35,598 bases of DNA from Mesostigma viride (lineage: Eukaryota > Streptophyta > Mesostigmatophyceae > Mesostigmatales > Mesostigmataceae): positions 1 to 35,598 of the forward strand of contig RPFO01001403.1 of assembly GCA_009746045.1 (NCBI GenBank). Direction: 5' to 3'. The position numbers and the translations under genes were made by a program. Numbering within the stretch: position 1 is the first letter of the stretch; each line of letters begins with the position of its first letter. This document shows positions 7,225-14,530 of the stretch, one piece after another. The notes beneath the pieces were generated by a model. It saw nothing but the letters and a program-made list of their open reading frames with translations. It was not told the origin of the DNA and did not search any database.

Positions 7225-7797
7225 ATGTTCGTGCACGTAGACGCTGCCAACCAGCTCGCCAGCGTGTCCGATGTCTTGTATCATCTGCTGGGTCTCAACA
7301 ACGTGGACGATGTGTCCTCCGTCGCCGGAATGAAACCGTTCCTGCCGTGGTGCACACCCGTTAAGAGACCCGATGGTCGCGACGACTACTTGGCGGACGT
7401 CGTCGTGATGTCGTGCATCTTGCGCGCCATGACCGTCGTGGGCGCTTCCCAACGTCTGGCGTGCGCGAAATCCGTCGCGACGTTGTTGCGCAAGTCGCCG
7501 TTCATCCCGAAATCCGTGTTCGGGGTCGACATGGGCGGGAACCCGTACGAGGGGCGCTTCTCGGACCTCGCGATATCCCCCTTGCCCAAGGGCATGTTAT
7601 CGGCGAGTCAGCTGCTGCGTTCATCGAATCTCTCGTTAACGTCTCTGACGGCGCACAAGTTCGCGTCGGGGGAGATGCGGAAGGCCAAGGTGGCCGACGA
7701 CGTCCGCCGCCGTTTTCGCGCCCAGATGAAAGAGATGGCCGGCATCCAGAGAACGGGACGACCAAGACCGGATGCGACCCGGGGTGGGACTTCATGA
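7225..7797 (+). CDS. Unrecognised protein (190 aa), possibly first part of a frameshifted gene
   Basis: I chose the ATG at 7225 because a TATA box and CT-rich leader lie between it and the upstream in-frame ATG at 7141, and because its context CCCACCATG is Kozak-like. The protein (MFVHVDAANQL...) is mixed alpha/beta with several short hydrophobic segments, and no domain is recognised. Its last 15 residues are low-complexity R/G/P, as off-frame reading often looks. The next ORF overlaps it as ATGA at 7794-7797, and that ORF's frame is open and protein-like from about 7750 upstream of its ATG (NGTTKTGCDPGWDF). Either these are two translationally coupled genes or one gene with a -1 frame change near 7745. 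Confidence 0.65.
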   Translation: MFVHVDAANQLASVSDVLYHLLGLNNVDDVSSVAGMKPFLPWCTPVKRPDGRDDYLADVVVMSCILRAMTVVGASQRLACAKSVATLLRKSPFIPKSVFGVDMGGNPYEGRFSDLAISPLPKGMLSASQLLRSSNLSLTSLTAHKFASGEMRKAKVADDVRRRFRAQMKEMAGIQRTGRPRPDATRGGTS

Positions 7798-8405
7798 TGC
7801 TCGTGGACCAGTCCGTGGGGATGTCTCTCCGGATCTTCGGCCTCGAGAACGCGACGCTCATCCTTCACTCCGTGTCGACCCAGTTCGAGAAGGTGAAGGA
7901 GTTCCCGCTCCATATATCGCCGGAGAAACGGATTTTCGACATCGGATGGATCGCCGAGGTGGACAACGACGCGCATTACGTCGCCACCGGGATGACCAGG
8001 GAGCGGTTTCGACAGATCCAGACGAACCTTCGCGAAGGAGAGGAAGAGAAGCACGCGTACCACAACCACACCCAGTCTCTGTTCGACTACGTTCGCTGGG
8101 TCCTGTACGCGATCGAGGACCACTTCCCTTCCCGCCGCGACCTCGTCGCGTCCGCCTTGACCCGGTTCGAGTCGATCGCCGCCCGTTTCGGTTCGCACCT
8201 TCTGTCGCGCCGTGTCGCCACTCGCCAGGAGATTGAGCGCAGGTTGCGCGTGGAGGAGAACGACCGCATGGAGTTACTCCACGGACGCGGGGTGGGACAC
8301 CTTCAGGCGATGCTCGGCGACGAGGCGCTCGACACGGAAGACGAGGACGGCGACGAATCGGAAGATGGAGAGGAGATGACGGACGGGATCCCGTTCCCGC
8401 CGTAA
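7794..8405 (+). CDS. Unrecognised protein (203 aa) with acidic tail
   Basis: The ATG at 7794 overlaps the TGA of the preceding ORF. The product (MMLVDQSVGMSLRIFGLEN...) is predicted mostly helical, with an HNHTQSLFDYVRWVLYAIED segment and Arg-rich helices. It ends in a strongly acidic tail (DTEDEDGDESEDGEE) followed by MTDGIPFPP. I do not recognise a family. It may be the C-terminal half of a single protein with the preceding ORF, since the frames differ by -1 like other broken genes in this window. A T7 tract and the next promoter follow its stop. Confidence 0.65.
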   Translation: MMLVDQSVGMSLRIFGLENATLILHSVSTQFEKVKEFPLHISPEKRIFDIGWIAEVDNDAHYVATGMTRERFRQIQTNLREGEEEKHAYHNHTQSLFDYVRWVLYAIEDHFPSRRDLVASALTRFESIAARFGSHLLSRRVATRQEIERRLRVEENDRMELLHGRGVGHLQAMLGDEALDTEDEDGDESEDGEEMTDGIPFPP

Positions 8406-8435
8406 GAGTTTTTTTGTCCGATAGGTAGTACGGGT

Positions 8436-9026
8436 ATGGCAACGGTACTCACAAGCCGTCCGCTTCGTATCCATCCTCGCGAACGCCGACCGGTCCTTCG
8501 CGCGAAACGAGGGAAATCTGCGGTGACCTGTGCCAATAGTTCGAAACCGGACCTGTGGGACCGCAACGTGTATATCGTGAGCAAGAGGTTTCCGAGTGCA
8601 TCGGTCCTTGCCGTGCACGATATAGAATTGGATCGCGAGAGCCGCATATTGCGGCCCATGACGCACATCGTCGGGTTTTACGACAAGCGGATGGCGAACG
8701 TCACGAGGAGAATGGCGGCGGAAGACTGGGACAACGGGCAGGAGAACAAGTGGGTCTTAGACGACGGAAACGTGGACCAGTTCCTGTGTTCGAGGATGGA
8801 GGAATTCCTCGCGTCCCACGAGAACACGGGCGCTTATGGCGGCGAATACGCGGATTTCGCCGTGCGCAAGATGACGTTCAACGATCTCCAGAGGTGGACG
8901 GGGATGGCCGGGATGGTCTTGCGCATCATGGAAAAGGGGGACGAGGGAGTGGTCGTCACCTCGCACTACCCTCGCGAGGACGCGATGTTTTACATGCCTT
9001 ACTTAAGTCTGTGTTGGAATCTATGA
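8436..9026 (+). CDS. Unrecognised protein (196 aa)
   Basis: The start at 8436 follows a T7 tract (8409-8415) and GTACGG, resembling other viral promoters in the window. The N-terminus is basic (RPLRIHPRERRPVLRAKRG). The rest is a compact mixed domain containing WDRNVYIVSKRF, HIVGFYDKRM and GMVLRIMEKGDEGVVV. There are no transmembrane segments and no recognised motif. It ends at TGA 9024-9026, tail to tail with the minus-strand gene ending at 9030; both 3' ends carry AATAAA. Confidence 0.7.
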   Translation: MATVLTSRPLRIHPRERRPVLRAKRGKSAVTCANSSKPDLWDRNVYIVSKRFPSASVLAVHDIELDRESRILRPMTHIVGFYDKRMANVTRRMAAEDWDNGQENKWVLDDGNVDQFLCSRMEEFLASHENTGAYGGEYADFAVRKMTFNDLQRWTGMAGMVLRIMEKGDEGVVVTSHYPREDAMFYMPYLSLCWNL

Positions 9027-9028
9027 AC

Positions 9029-9047
9029 TTTATTCATCATTAATAAA
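9029..9047. terminator. Back-to-back AATAAA signals between convergent genes
   Basis: TTTATT at 9029-9034 is AATAAA on the minus strand, overlapping the minus gene's TAA. AATAAA at 9042-9047 is on the plus strand. Each signal lies inside or beside the other gene's 3' end, so the two transcripts would overlap by a few tens of bases. Confidence 0.45.
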
Positions 9048-9293
9048 ATGAACGATTCTTTCTTTCACTTCTCGTTTGCGCGTCCCCGAGTCGCGGGGCT
9101 TGTAGAATTTATTCTGGAACCACAAAAATGCGAGGGACGCGATCCCGAAAGCCGCGAAACCCATGAGGGATTTGTGAGGCTGGATCGTCATGATGCCTTC
9201 CGCGGAGTACCCATAGAAATCAAAGTACTTCTTGGTCCCGACGGCGAACAAAAGCCCTGCCGCCACTGTCCCGCCATCCACGCGCGACGATGG
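9030..9293 (-). CDS. Small membrane protein, C-terminal part
   Basis: This part of the minus-strand frame is protein-like from about 9293 (PSSRVDGGTV). It holds two hydrophobic stretches, TVAAGLLFAVG and SLMGFAAFGIASLAFLWF, then a basic tail (KFYKPRDSGTRKREVKER). Upstream of 9293 this frame turns into Arg-rich off-frame sequence, while the overlapping ORF at 9188-9550 is protein-like there. The two together make one protein of about 172 residues with three hydrophobic segments. Probably an inner-membrane virion protein; function unknown. Confidence 0.65.
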   Translation of the reverse strand, partial: PSSRVDGGTVAAGLLFAVGTKKYFDFYGYSAEGIMTIQPHKSLMGFAAFGIASLAFLWFQNKFYKPRDSGTRKREVKERIVHFINDE

Positions 9294-9550
9294 GCGGCGG
9301 GCGAGGCGGGCTGAATCGAGGTCCTGTATTGTCCGTATAACAGGCCGAACGACACGATCAGGAAAAACGCGTAGGCGTTCAGCTTCGGATGGCTGTAACG
9401 CCACGAAACGCCGTCCGTACTCGTCAACACGGACGACTTGAACAGAAGTCGATAAATGGACCATTTGTCGACTCGGATCCTCGCGTCCGCGTCCGAGGAG
9501 GCGGTGGGTCTCGCTTTCGGCACGAACTCGACGGGCTCGGGGGTCGTCAT
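9188..9550 (-). CDS. Small membrane protein, N-terminal part (frame broken near 9293)
   Basis: Starts at ATG 9550, preceded by AGTACTAGA. The product begins MTTPEPVEFVPKARP, contains a hydrophobic segment AYAFFLIVSFGLLYG at about residues 60-74, and reads sensibly to SIQPASPAA near 9300. Downstream of that it becomes W/R/Q/S-rich off-frame sequence, while the -1 frame continues as a membrane protein. A single missing base in the GCCGCCC stretch (about 9293-9300) would restore one gene spanning 9030-9550. Confidence 0.65.
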   Translation of the reverse strand: MTTPEPVEFVPKARPTASSDADARIRVDKWSIYRLLFKSSVLTSTDGVSWRYSHPKLNAYAFFLIVSFGLLYGQYRTSIQPASPAAHRRAWMAGQWRQGFCSPSGPRSTLISMGTPRKAS

Positions 9551-9565
9551 CCCGGGGGTCTAGTA

Positions 9566-10066
9566 CTAATTCGCAGACACAATTTTACGAGTCCTCCTTC
9601 GCGCTCTTCGCCGACGGATTATTCCCCAGAGGTACTTGAGCGCGAACTCTCCTGCTGTCCACCCGTTCGTCGCGAGGACGTGCGCGGACGTCGCCTCGGG
9701 GCCGAGTCGTCGGATCTCGTTCAAACACTTGCGCACGTCGCCGACAGACATAGCGGGGATCGACGCGCTCATAAAGGACGACTTCTTGGATTTCGCGGCC
9801 TTGGGCGGGACCTCGGCCATCGGGGTGGGGACGTCGTCCTGCGGCACCGGCGCCGCGGTCGGGGTCACGGGCACAGGCTCCGACACCGTCGCGGACGCGG
9901 GCACGGGCACGGGCACGGGCACGGGCACGGGCGCGGGCGCGGGCGCGGGCGCGGGTACGGGCTCCTCTGCCTCGGGCGCCGGCCTCTTTTTGGAGAGGCG
10001 GCTCGAGGGCTTGAACTTGGTTGGGACGGGGGCGGAGGAGGAGGAGGATTCCTGGGAGCTCGACAT
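9566..10066 (-). CDS. Pro/Ala/Val-repeat protein with basic C-terminus
   Basis: The start at 10066 (MSSSQESSSSS) follows TCTAGACAAA; the frame extends further upstream only as antisense of the VLTF3 gene. The 166-residue product has a Ser-rich head, a PVPAPAPAPAPVPVPVPVP linker encoded by a hexanucleotide repeat, and a Lys-rich joint (KAAKSKKSSF). Its C-terminal domain of about 60 residues (SVGDVRKCLNEIRRLGPE to TAGEFALKYLWGI) ends in RRRRARRRTRK. The C-terminal domain is probably helical. The extended linker plus basic tail suggests a nucleic-acid-binding or virion-tethering role, which is inference only. Divergent from VLTF3 across a 45-bp spacer. Confidence 0.65.
   Translation of the reverse strand: MSSSQESSSSSAPVPTKFKPSSRLSKKRPAPEAEEPVPAPAPAPAPVPVPVPVPVPASATVSEPVPVTPTAAPVPQDDVPTPMAEVPPKAAKSKKSSFMSASIPAMSVGDVRKCLNEIRRLGPEATSAHVLATNGWTAGEFALKYLWGIIRRRRARRRTRKIVSAN
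9899..9956. repeat. GGGCAC/GGGCGC hexanucleotide repeat
   Basis: About nine hexamer units, first GGGCAC then GGGCGC. On the minus strand they encode the PVPVPV and PAPAPA linker of the protein at 9566-10066. Length variation keeps frame. Confidence 0.8.
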
Positions 10067-10084
10067 TTTGTCTAGACAGGGGTG

Positions 10085-10094
10085 TTTTTTTTTT
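10085..10094 (+). promoter_or_regulatory. T10-CTC tract in the VLTF3 upstream region
   Basis: T10 followed by CTCACTAGAAC ends 11 bases before the VLTF3 start at 10112. The T-tract plus CTC arrangement recurs before MCP2 and before the minus-strand paralogue pair. Confidence 0.4.
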
Positions 10095-10111
10095 CTCACT
10101 AGAACGCGCGG

Positions 10112-11224
10112 ATGGAAGATCCGGTCGTCCGCCCTTCCGCGTCCCAGAAGACGACCGTGGAGGCCAAGTTCAAGGAGTGCATGGACTACTTCGAGTCTCG
10201 CGGCGAGGCGATGTCGGAAAACTGCATCCAGTTCATGCTGGAGGTCGGCCCGATCTACCTGAAGTACACGACGGCCGTGGAGACGGAACGGAGCAAGAAG
10301 AAGCGCAAGTATTCCAAGGACGAGATCGTCGCGATTCCCAACGGCGACGGATGGGTGACCGTGAAGACGAAAGCCAAGGAGACCACGATGCCGATCAAAG
10401 AGGCGATCGAACGCGGGTACCGCATCGCGGAGGCCCCGAACGCGAGGAAGGAGGACAAGTCGGCGCTGCGAGGGCGCATCTACGACGAGTTCATGGCGGC
10501 GCTGCGACGGATGCCCTTCATCCCGGAACACATCCTCGGACAGGAGCAGACTCTCGCGCACTACCAAATTTCGTACGGATTCTGTCCCGAGTGCAACGTC
10601 AACATGATCGAGGACGCGGCGAGGGCGGACCTGATGTGCACCAAGTGCGCCATGACCATGCCGGCGACCAACGACGGGATCGAGGCCTGTCCCTACGGCA
10701 CGTCTGTCAACACCGCCGACTACTGCTACAAGCGGATCAACCACTTGAACGAGTGCATCGCGCAATTCCACGCGCGCGAGAGGTCGACGATCCCCGACGA
10801 CGTGGTCGCGGCCGTCGACAAGGAGTTCAAGAAGATGCGCGTGGTGAACCGCGAGAGCATCACCCCCAAGAACGTGCGGAAGATCCTGCGCAAGCTCCGT
10901 ATGCCGCGCTACTTCGAGCATTCCGTCCAGATCACGCACATCCTGAACGGCACCCCGCCGCCCACCATGACGCTCGAGCAGGAAGAGACACTGAGGAACA
11001 TGTTTCGGTCGATTCAGAAACCTTTTGAGGACATTTGCCCGAAGAACAGGAAGAATTTTTTGAATTATTCGTATACGCTACACAAGATGTGTCAGTTACA
11101 GGGATACGACGAGTTCCTAGATCATTTTCCGCTCCTGAAGAGCAAGGAAAAGCTGTGGGGACAGGACGTCATGTGGAAAGGGATCTGCGCCAAGTTGAAT
11201 TGGCAGTTCATCCCGTCCACGTGA
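10112..11224 (+). CDS. VLTF3: Viral late transcription factor 3 (VLTF3-like)
   Basis: This 370-residue protein matches the poxvirus A2-like VLTF3 family, a transactivator of late viral genes found across Nucleocytoviricota. Visible features are a zinc-ribbon-like pair CPEC (residues 158-161) and CTKC (176-179), the family signature YKRINHLNECIAQFHARE with IPDDVV, a FLNYSYTLHKMCQL segment, and a C-terminal PLLKSKEKLWGQDVMWKGIC block. Length is typical. Start at 10112 follows the T10-CTC tract. It converges on PCNA with a 2-bp gap. It would act in the viral factory or nucleus with the viral RNA polymerase; the TATAC-type promoters described here are plausible targets, which is inference. Confidence 0.93.
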   Translation: MEDPVVRPSASQKTTVEAKFKECMDYFESRGEAMSENCIQFMLEVGPIYLKYTTAVETERSKKKRKYSKDEIVAIPNGDGWVTVKTKAKETTMPIKEAIERGYRIAEAPNARKEDKSALRGRIYDEFMAALRRMPFIPEHILGQEQTLAHYQISYGFCPECNVNMIEDAARADLMCTKCAMTMPATNDGIEACPYGTSVNTADYCYKRINHLNECIAQFHARERSTIPDDVVAAVDKEFKKMRVVNRESITPKNVRKILRKLRMPRYFEHSVQITHILNGTPPPTMTLEQEETLRNMFRSIQKPFEDICPKNRKNFLNYSYTLHKMCQLQGYDEFLDHFPLLKSKEKLWGQDVMWKGICAKLNWQFIPST

Positions 11225-11226
11225 TC

Positions 11227-12036
11227 CTAGTCCTCCATCTCCTCCGCGGCGTCCTGGTTGTCCCCGCCTTCGCCTTCGACTTGAGGCGCGAGCACGAACA
11301 TGAGCGTGCCCAGGTCGCCGATCTTGTACTTCACGATCATGGGATATTGAGGCATAATAAAGATGTCCACGCTATTGCACAACCCGGCGGCCTTTGAAAA
11401 CGTGCACAGGTAGCGCAGCGAGAAATGCTCGTCGACGTTCTCCTTCTCGCCGATGACCACCTTCATGTCCGGGTGTTCCTTCCCAATCTCCAAGGTGCAG
11501 TTGCCGATATCGCCTTCGCAACTCAGCGTGATGTTGTCGCCCGCGCACTGGAACCGGACGCGGTCCGACACGATAGCCAGATCGCGGCAGATCTTCTGGA
11601 ACTCGGAGCTGACCATCGTGATGCAGGTCATGTACTCCTTTTCCGGGATCTCGATCAGATCCTCGTCGATGTCCATCAGTTTCATCGTGTAGCTCCACTT
11701 GGTGTTCTTCACGCGGTTCGTGATCGTGATGTCCATGACGTCCAACGCCTCGTCCCGCAACCGTAGTTCCATCTCGTCGTTCACGGACACATTCTTGATT
11801 AGTTTGAACAAGTTCACGAGACTGATCCCCACCGTGTACTGTTTATTGCAGCGGTACTCCTCGATCTTGTCGGCATCCATGAACGCGTGGAAGAGCGCGC
11901 AATGCGACATGTCGAACGATACGATGCGAACGCCCGATTGGTCGAAAAACACGTTGACATCGTTCGTAAGCTCCTTGAGCGATTCCACCAGCAGCTTGAT
12001 CGAGGAACCTTGGACCGTACGGAACTCCATTGTCAC
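11227..12036 (-). CDS. PCNA-like DNA sliding clamp
   Basis: A 269-residue protein with the normal length and pattern of eukaryotic/viral PCNA. The first clamp domain begins MTMEFRTVQGSSIKLLVESL, followed by FDQSGVRIVSFDMSHCALF and NLFKLIKNVS. The second includes KICRDLAIVSDRVRFQC, and the C-terminal hallmark is PMIVKYKIGDLGTLMFVLAP. An acidic tail follows (GDNQDAAEEMED). It would form a ring trimer that tethers the viral DNA polymerase and repair enzymes to DNA. It lies tail to tail with VLTF3 and just downstream of a small gene on the same strand. Confidence 0.93.
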   Translation of the reverse strand: MTMEFRTVQGSSIKLLVESLKELTNDVNVFFDQSGVRIVSFDMSHCALFHAFMDADKIEEYRCNKQYTVGISLVNLFKLIKNVSVNDEMELRLRDEALDVMDITITNRVKNTKWSYTMKLMDIDEDLIEIPEKEYMTCITMVSSEFQKICRDLAIVSDRVRFQCAGDNITLSCEGDIGNCTLEIGKEHPDMKVVIGEKENVDEHFSLRYLCTFSKAAGLCNSVDIFIMPQYPMIVKYKIGDLGTLMFVLAPQVEGEGGDNQDAAEEMED

Positions 12037-12058
12037 GGTTCGCGCGTCACCTTTTTCT

Positions 12059-12304
12059 TCACGAGGCGAACGAACCGAGATACGTGTACCCGACGAAGGC
12101 GGGATCCGTGTCGGCCGTGATGGGGTCGGGCCCCCCTCGTTCCAAGAAGTAAATGAACCTTCTCCCTTGATGCCCCACCGAGTAGATCCTGTGGTTTCCT
12201 ATGTCGAACGGGTTCAGCCGCGACAGAGTCTCACCCGTGGAGTCGAAGCGCACGAACTTTTGCACGCGAACGATGGTGGCGTCCACGACCTTCTCGGAAC
12301 TCAT
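12059..12304 (-). CDS. Unrecognised small protein (81 aa)
   Basis: Starts at 12304 right after CTATAC-type DNA (GTATAG on the coding strand, then AATAA). The product (MSSEKVVDATIVRVQKFVRF...) is predicted beta-rich, with YSVGHQGRRFIYFLERGG in the middle and no transmembrane segment. Its stop is 22 bases from the PCNA start, so the two could share a transcript. No family recognised. Confidence 0.65.
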   Translation of the reverse strand: MSSEKVVDATIVRVQKFVRFDSTGETLSRLNPFDIGNHRIYSVGHQGRRFIYFLERGGPDPITADTDPAFVGYTYLGSFAS

Positions 12305-12381
12305 TTATTCTATACGACTCGACAACTTTTCGCGCGTTTCGCGCGAACGGTTTTTTTACCGTACACTATTTCGATCGTAGG
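12305..12381. promoter_or_regulatory. Divergent promoter with TTCGCGCG repeats
   Basis: This 77-bp spacer separates divergent genes. It holds CTATAC at 12310-12315 (serving the minus gene), two direct copies of TTCGCGCG (12329-12336, 12338-12345), a perfect palindrome TTCGCGCGAA (12338-12347), a T7 tract (12351-12357), and GTACAC just after it for the plus gene at 12382. The palindrome could be an operator. Confidence 0.5.
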
Positions 12382-12744
12382 ATGGAGTTTATCGCCGCCA
12401 TGTCGACACGTCCGGACCGGAAGATCTCGGACGACACGGATCTGATGAGTCTGCTGGCGTGGGGCGTCGAGCGGGGATGGTCCGTCTCGATGAAAGAGGA
12501 CGGGGACATCGTGTTCGACAAGGGCGAGGAGGAGCGCGAGGACGACACGGCGTTCGCCCGTTTTGTCGGTGGATGCGAGTCGCCGTGCGACGACGAGGAC
12601 GAGGACGAGGAGGAGGAGGAGGAGGAGGAGGAAGAGGAGAGGCGGGGGAGGAAGCGGCGACGGACGGTGTTCAAGTCCACGGAGCGCATCCCGTTGGAGA
12701 ACGGGAAGCGACTGAAACTGTCCATCCGGATCACCGAGGATTAA
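12382..12744 (+). CDS. Small acidic protein with Glu-rich run and basic segment
   Basis: 120 residues. The N-terminal half has a folded look (DLMSLLAWGVERGWSVSMKEDGDIVFDKG). It is followed by an unbroken acidic run of about 20 D/E encoded by GAG/GAC repeats, then RRGRKRRRTVF, which resembles a nuclear localisation signal, and a short C-terminal strand region ending KLSIRITED. Charge-segregated proteins like this often chaperone basic proteins or bind nucleic acid; the role is not known. Start follows T7 and GTACAC. Confidence 0.65.
   Translation: MEFIAAMSTRPDRKISDDTDLMSLLAWGVERGWSVSMKEDGDIVFDKGEEEREDDTAFARFVGGCESPCDDEDEDEEEEEEEEEEERRGRKRRRTVFKSTERIPLENGKRLKLSIRITED
12592..12640 (+). repeat. 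GAC/GAG trinucleotide repeat
   Basis: Runs of GACGAG then GAG coding for the D/E tract of the small acidic protein. Prone to in-frame length change. Confidence 0.8.
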
Positions 12745-12758
12745 ATGTCTCCGGGGAA

Positions 12759-12764
12759 GTATAA
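12759..12764 (+). promoter_or_regulatory. GTATAA element before LysM gene
   Basis: GTATAATAGAGG lies 9-15 bases before the ATG at 12774 and is a variant of the GTATAC element. Confidence 0.4.
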
Positions 12765-12773
12765 TAGAGGCCG

Positions 12774-14159
12774 ATGTCGAGCGGGAATATGATCGCGGTG
12801 CCGAAAGAGTTGATCGATCGCATCATGCGAGCGTTTCCGGACCCGTCCGTCACCAAGGCGGACATCTTGACTCCGACGAATGATCCGGACATGGTCGTCA
12901 AGGAGACGTTCGATCGCAACATCCTCCCCCTGTACTCGCGGAAGGGCGGGAATCCGTTCTTCGACAAACAGGGACACGTCGCCGAGCCGGGCGACACGTG
13001 GAAGTCGATCGCGGCCAAGTACGGTGTCTCCGCGGACGACCTGGTGATCGCGAACCCTCACATCCCTCCTCTGACGCTGTCTCCTGGGAACTTTGTGCTC
13101 GTCCCGAAGAAGTACGGCTTCAACGAGTTCGTCGAGGGGATTATCCACCCGGACACGAACATGAACCTGCAGTATGACGGGGACACGCCCCAGCCCGCGG
13201 ATCCCACGGCGCCGCCCGATCCTCAGCTCACCGCCGATAATCGATCTTTTAGGGCGCGTGCGGTTGACGCAATGAAAGCCTTCCCCGGTGCCGCCTTGCA
13301 AAGAATTAAGGAACTCACACCCTCACAGGTCGCTGTGGGGACGGCTTTGCTTGGGAGTGTGGCCTTGGGGGGGACGTCTGCTATAGTCCCCGCACTTATG
13401 GGAGCACGCGCACTTACTAGAGGCGACACCGTTGGCGCGGTCCAACACGCCATTCCCGGGATCGCGGCGGGGATGACGGCAGTGGGGCACCAGGTCGCGC
13501 CGAGTTGGGTCCCGGCGTCCGCTCCAATGACCGTTTTTGACGCGATGAACGGCCCAGCGGGACGGATCGCGACAGGGGCGGCCTTTAACGCCGCCAAGGC
13601 GTTCGGAAACGCGGAAGGCGGGTTCAAGAACCGTCTCGGGGCCGCGGGGCTGTCCCTCGGAGCGTCCCTTCTCCCCGGCGCGTCCGTGGCGTTCGCGGAC
13701 TCGCAAGCGGGCGTGTCCGCGGTGAAGTCCATCCTCGACCAGTTTGGTCTCTCGTCCGCCGTGGATCCCACATCCGTCCTCCAGATCGTCAAGATGTTCG
13801 GCCCCGGAGCCCTGAGGATGCTCTTCCCTCCGAACATCGACCCCAAGCTCGCCGACAGTGCCATCGGGCGAATCGTCGACTCCCTCTATAGTTCTCATCT
13901 GTGGGGACAATATCTCCGAGGGCCTCCTGCCGCGCCCGCCGACACTGTGCCCCCGGGATACATCTCCACGGGCAACATGACCATGATACAGCCCGGAGAC
14001 ACGAACTGGCCGCCCCCGCGCGACGGCTTCACCGATGGGCGGCGCGTGGCCCGGCGGTCACCGTCATGCCCCCGCCTGTCAACAACCAGTCGAACGGGTT
14101 TACATCCTGGACCCCTCCCACCAACACCATCCCGCCCAATTCCATCTACGACCCTTTGA
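12774..14159 (+). CDS. LysM-domain virion-like protein (N-terminal and central part)
   Basis: A 461-codon ORF whose last 30 or so residues appear off-frame. A LysM domain, which binds N-acetylglucosamine-type glycans, lies at about residues 68-112 (GDTWKSIAAKYGVSADDL, then NPHIP, then GNFVLVPKKYG). A Pro-rich spacer follows, then a long Ala/Gly-rich helical region (about 180-360) with near-transmembrane stretches such as VGTALLGSVALGGTSAIVPALMG. Near the end IQPGDTNWPPP echoes the LysM opening. Around 14040-14060 the reading shifts by -1 into the Gly/Tyr/Pro-rich frame at 14066-14530. A chitin- or peptidoglycan-binding virion component or entry protein is inferred. Confidence 0.7.
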   Translation: MSSGNMIAVPKELIDRIMRAFPDPSVTKADILTPTNDPDMVVKETFDRNILPLYSRKGGNPFFDKQGHVAEPGDTWKSIAAKYGVSADDLVIANPHIPPLTLSPGNFVLVPKKYGFNEFVEGIIHPDTNMNLQYDGDTPQPADPTAPPDPQLTADNRSFRARAVDAMKAFPGAALQRIKELTPSQVAVGTALLGSVALGGTSAIVPALMGARALTRGDTVGAVQHAIPGIAAGMTAVGHQVAPSWVPASAPMTVFDAMNGPAGRIATGAAFNAAKAFGNAEGGFKNRLGAAGLSLGASLLPGASVAFADSQAGVSAVKSILDQFGLSSAVDPTSVLQIVKMFGPGALRMLFPPNIDPKLADSAIGRIVDSLYSSHLWGQYLRGPPAAPADTVPPGYISTGNMTMIQPGDTNWPPPRDGFTDGRRVARRSPSCPRLSTTSRTGLHPGPLPPTPSRPIPSTTL

Positions 14160-14530
14160 TGTCCGCTCAAGCGGGCGGAGATCCGTATGGACAAGTCGTC
14201 CTCGGCGGCGGATCCCCGTACTCACAAGTCGCTACGACAAGCGGGTACTCGTACGGCGGAAATCCGTACGCTCAATTCGCGCTAGGCTCAGGGACAGATC
14301 CGTACGCCCGCTCTTTCCAATCCGGCTTCCAGCCTCCTCCCGAGCCCACCATCCTTTCTCCGCCACCCTACATGGACGGATCCAACGCGGTGGTCGACCC
14401 TTCCGCAATGGGCGCGTACAGCATCAACAGCGGATACTACTCGCCCTATTATAGGAATACGTGGGTTGGCGTTGGGCCGCAGCCCAATAGCACGTCCACC
14501 GGGACCGGATGGTCAGTGCCGTTATACTAA
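14066..14530 (+). CDS. Gly/Tyr/Pro-rich tail, probably the C-terminus of the LysM protein
   Basis: A 154-residue frame from ATG 14066 overlapping the end of the preceding ORF. It is low complexity with repeated G/S-x-PY-x-Q units (GGDPYGQVVLG, GGSPYSQVA, GGNPYAQFALG, GTDPYARSF) and Pro-rich stretches, then many Tyr near the end. The ATG could start a separate gene. The -1 relation and the abrupt switch of the upstream ORF to R/P/S-rich off-frame sequence make a single frameshifted gene (12774-14530) more likely. It overlaps the 3' end of MCP1 on the other strand by 4 bases. Confidence 0.6.
   Translation: MPPPVNNQSNGFTSWTPPTNTIPPNSIYDPLMSAQAGGDPYGQVVLGGGSPYSQVATTSGYSYGGNPYAQFALGSGTDPYARSFQSGFQPPPEPTILSPPPYMDGSNAVVDPSAMGAYSINSGYYSPYYRNTWVGVGPQPNSTSTGTGWSVPLY

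Noticed and set aside
10067-10939. Upstream extension of the minus-strand ORF ending at 9566
   Set aside because: It is antisense to the VLTF3 gene, and its composition changes abruptly at 10066, where a sensible start (MSSSQESSS) lies.
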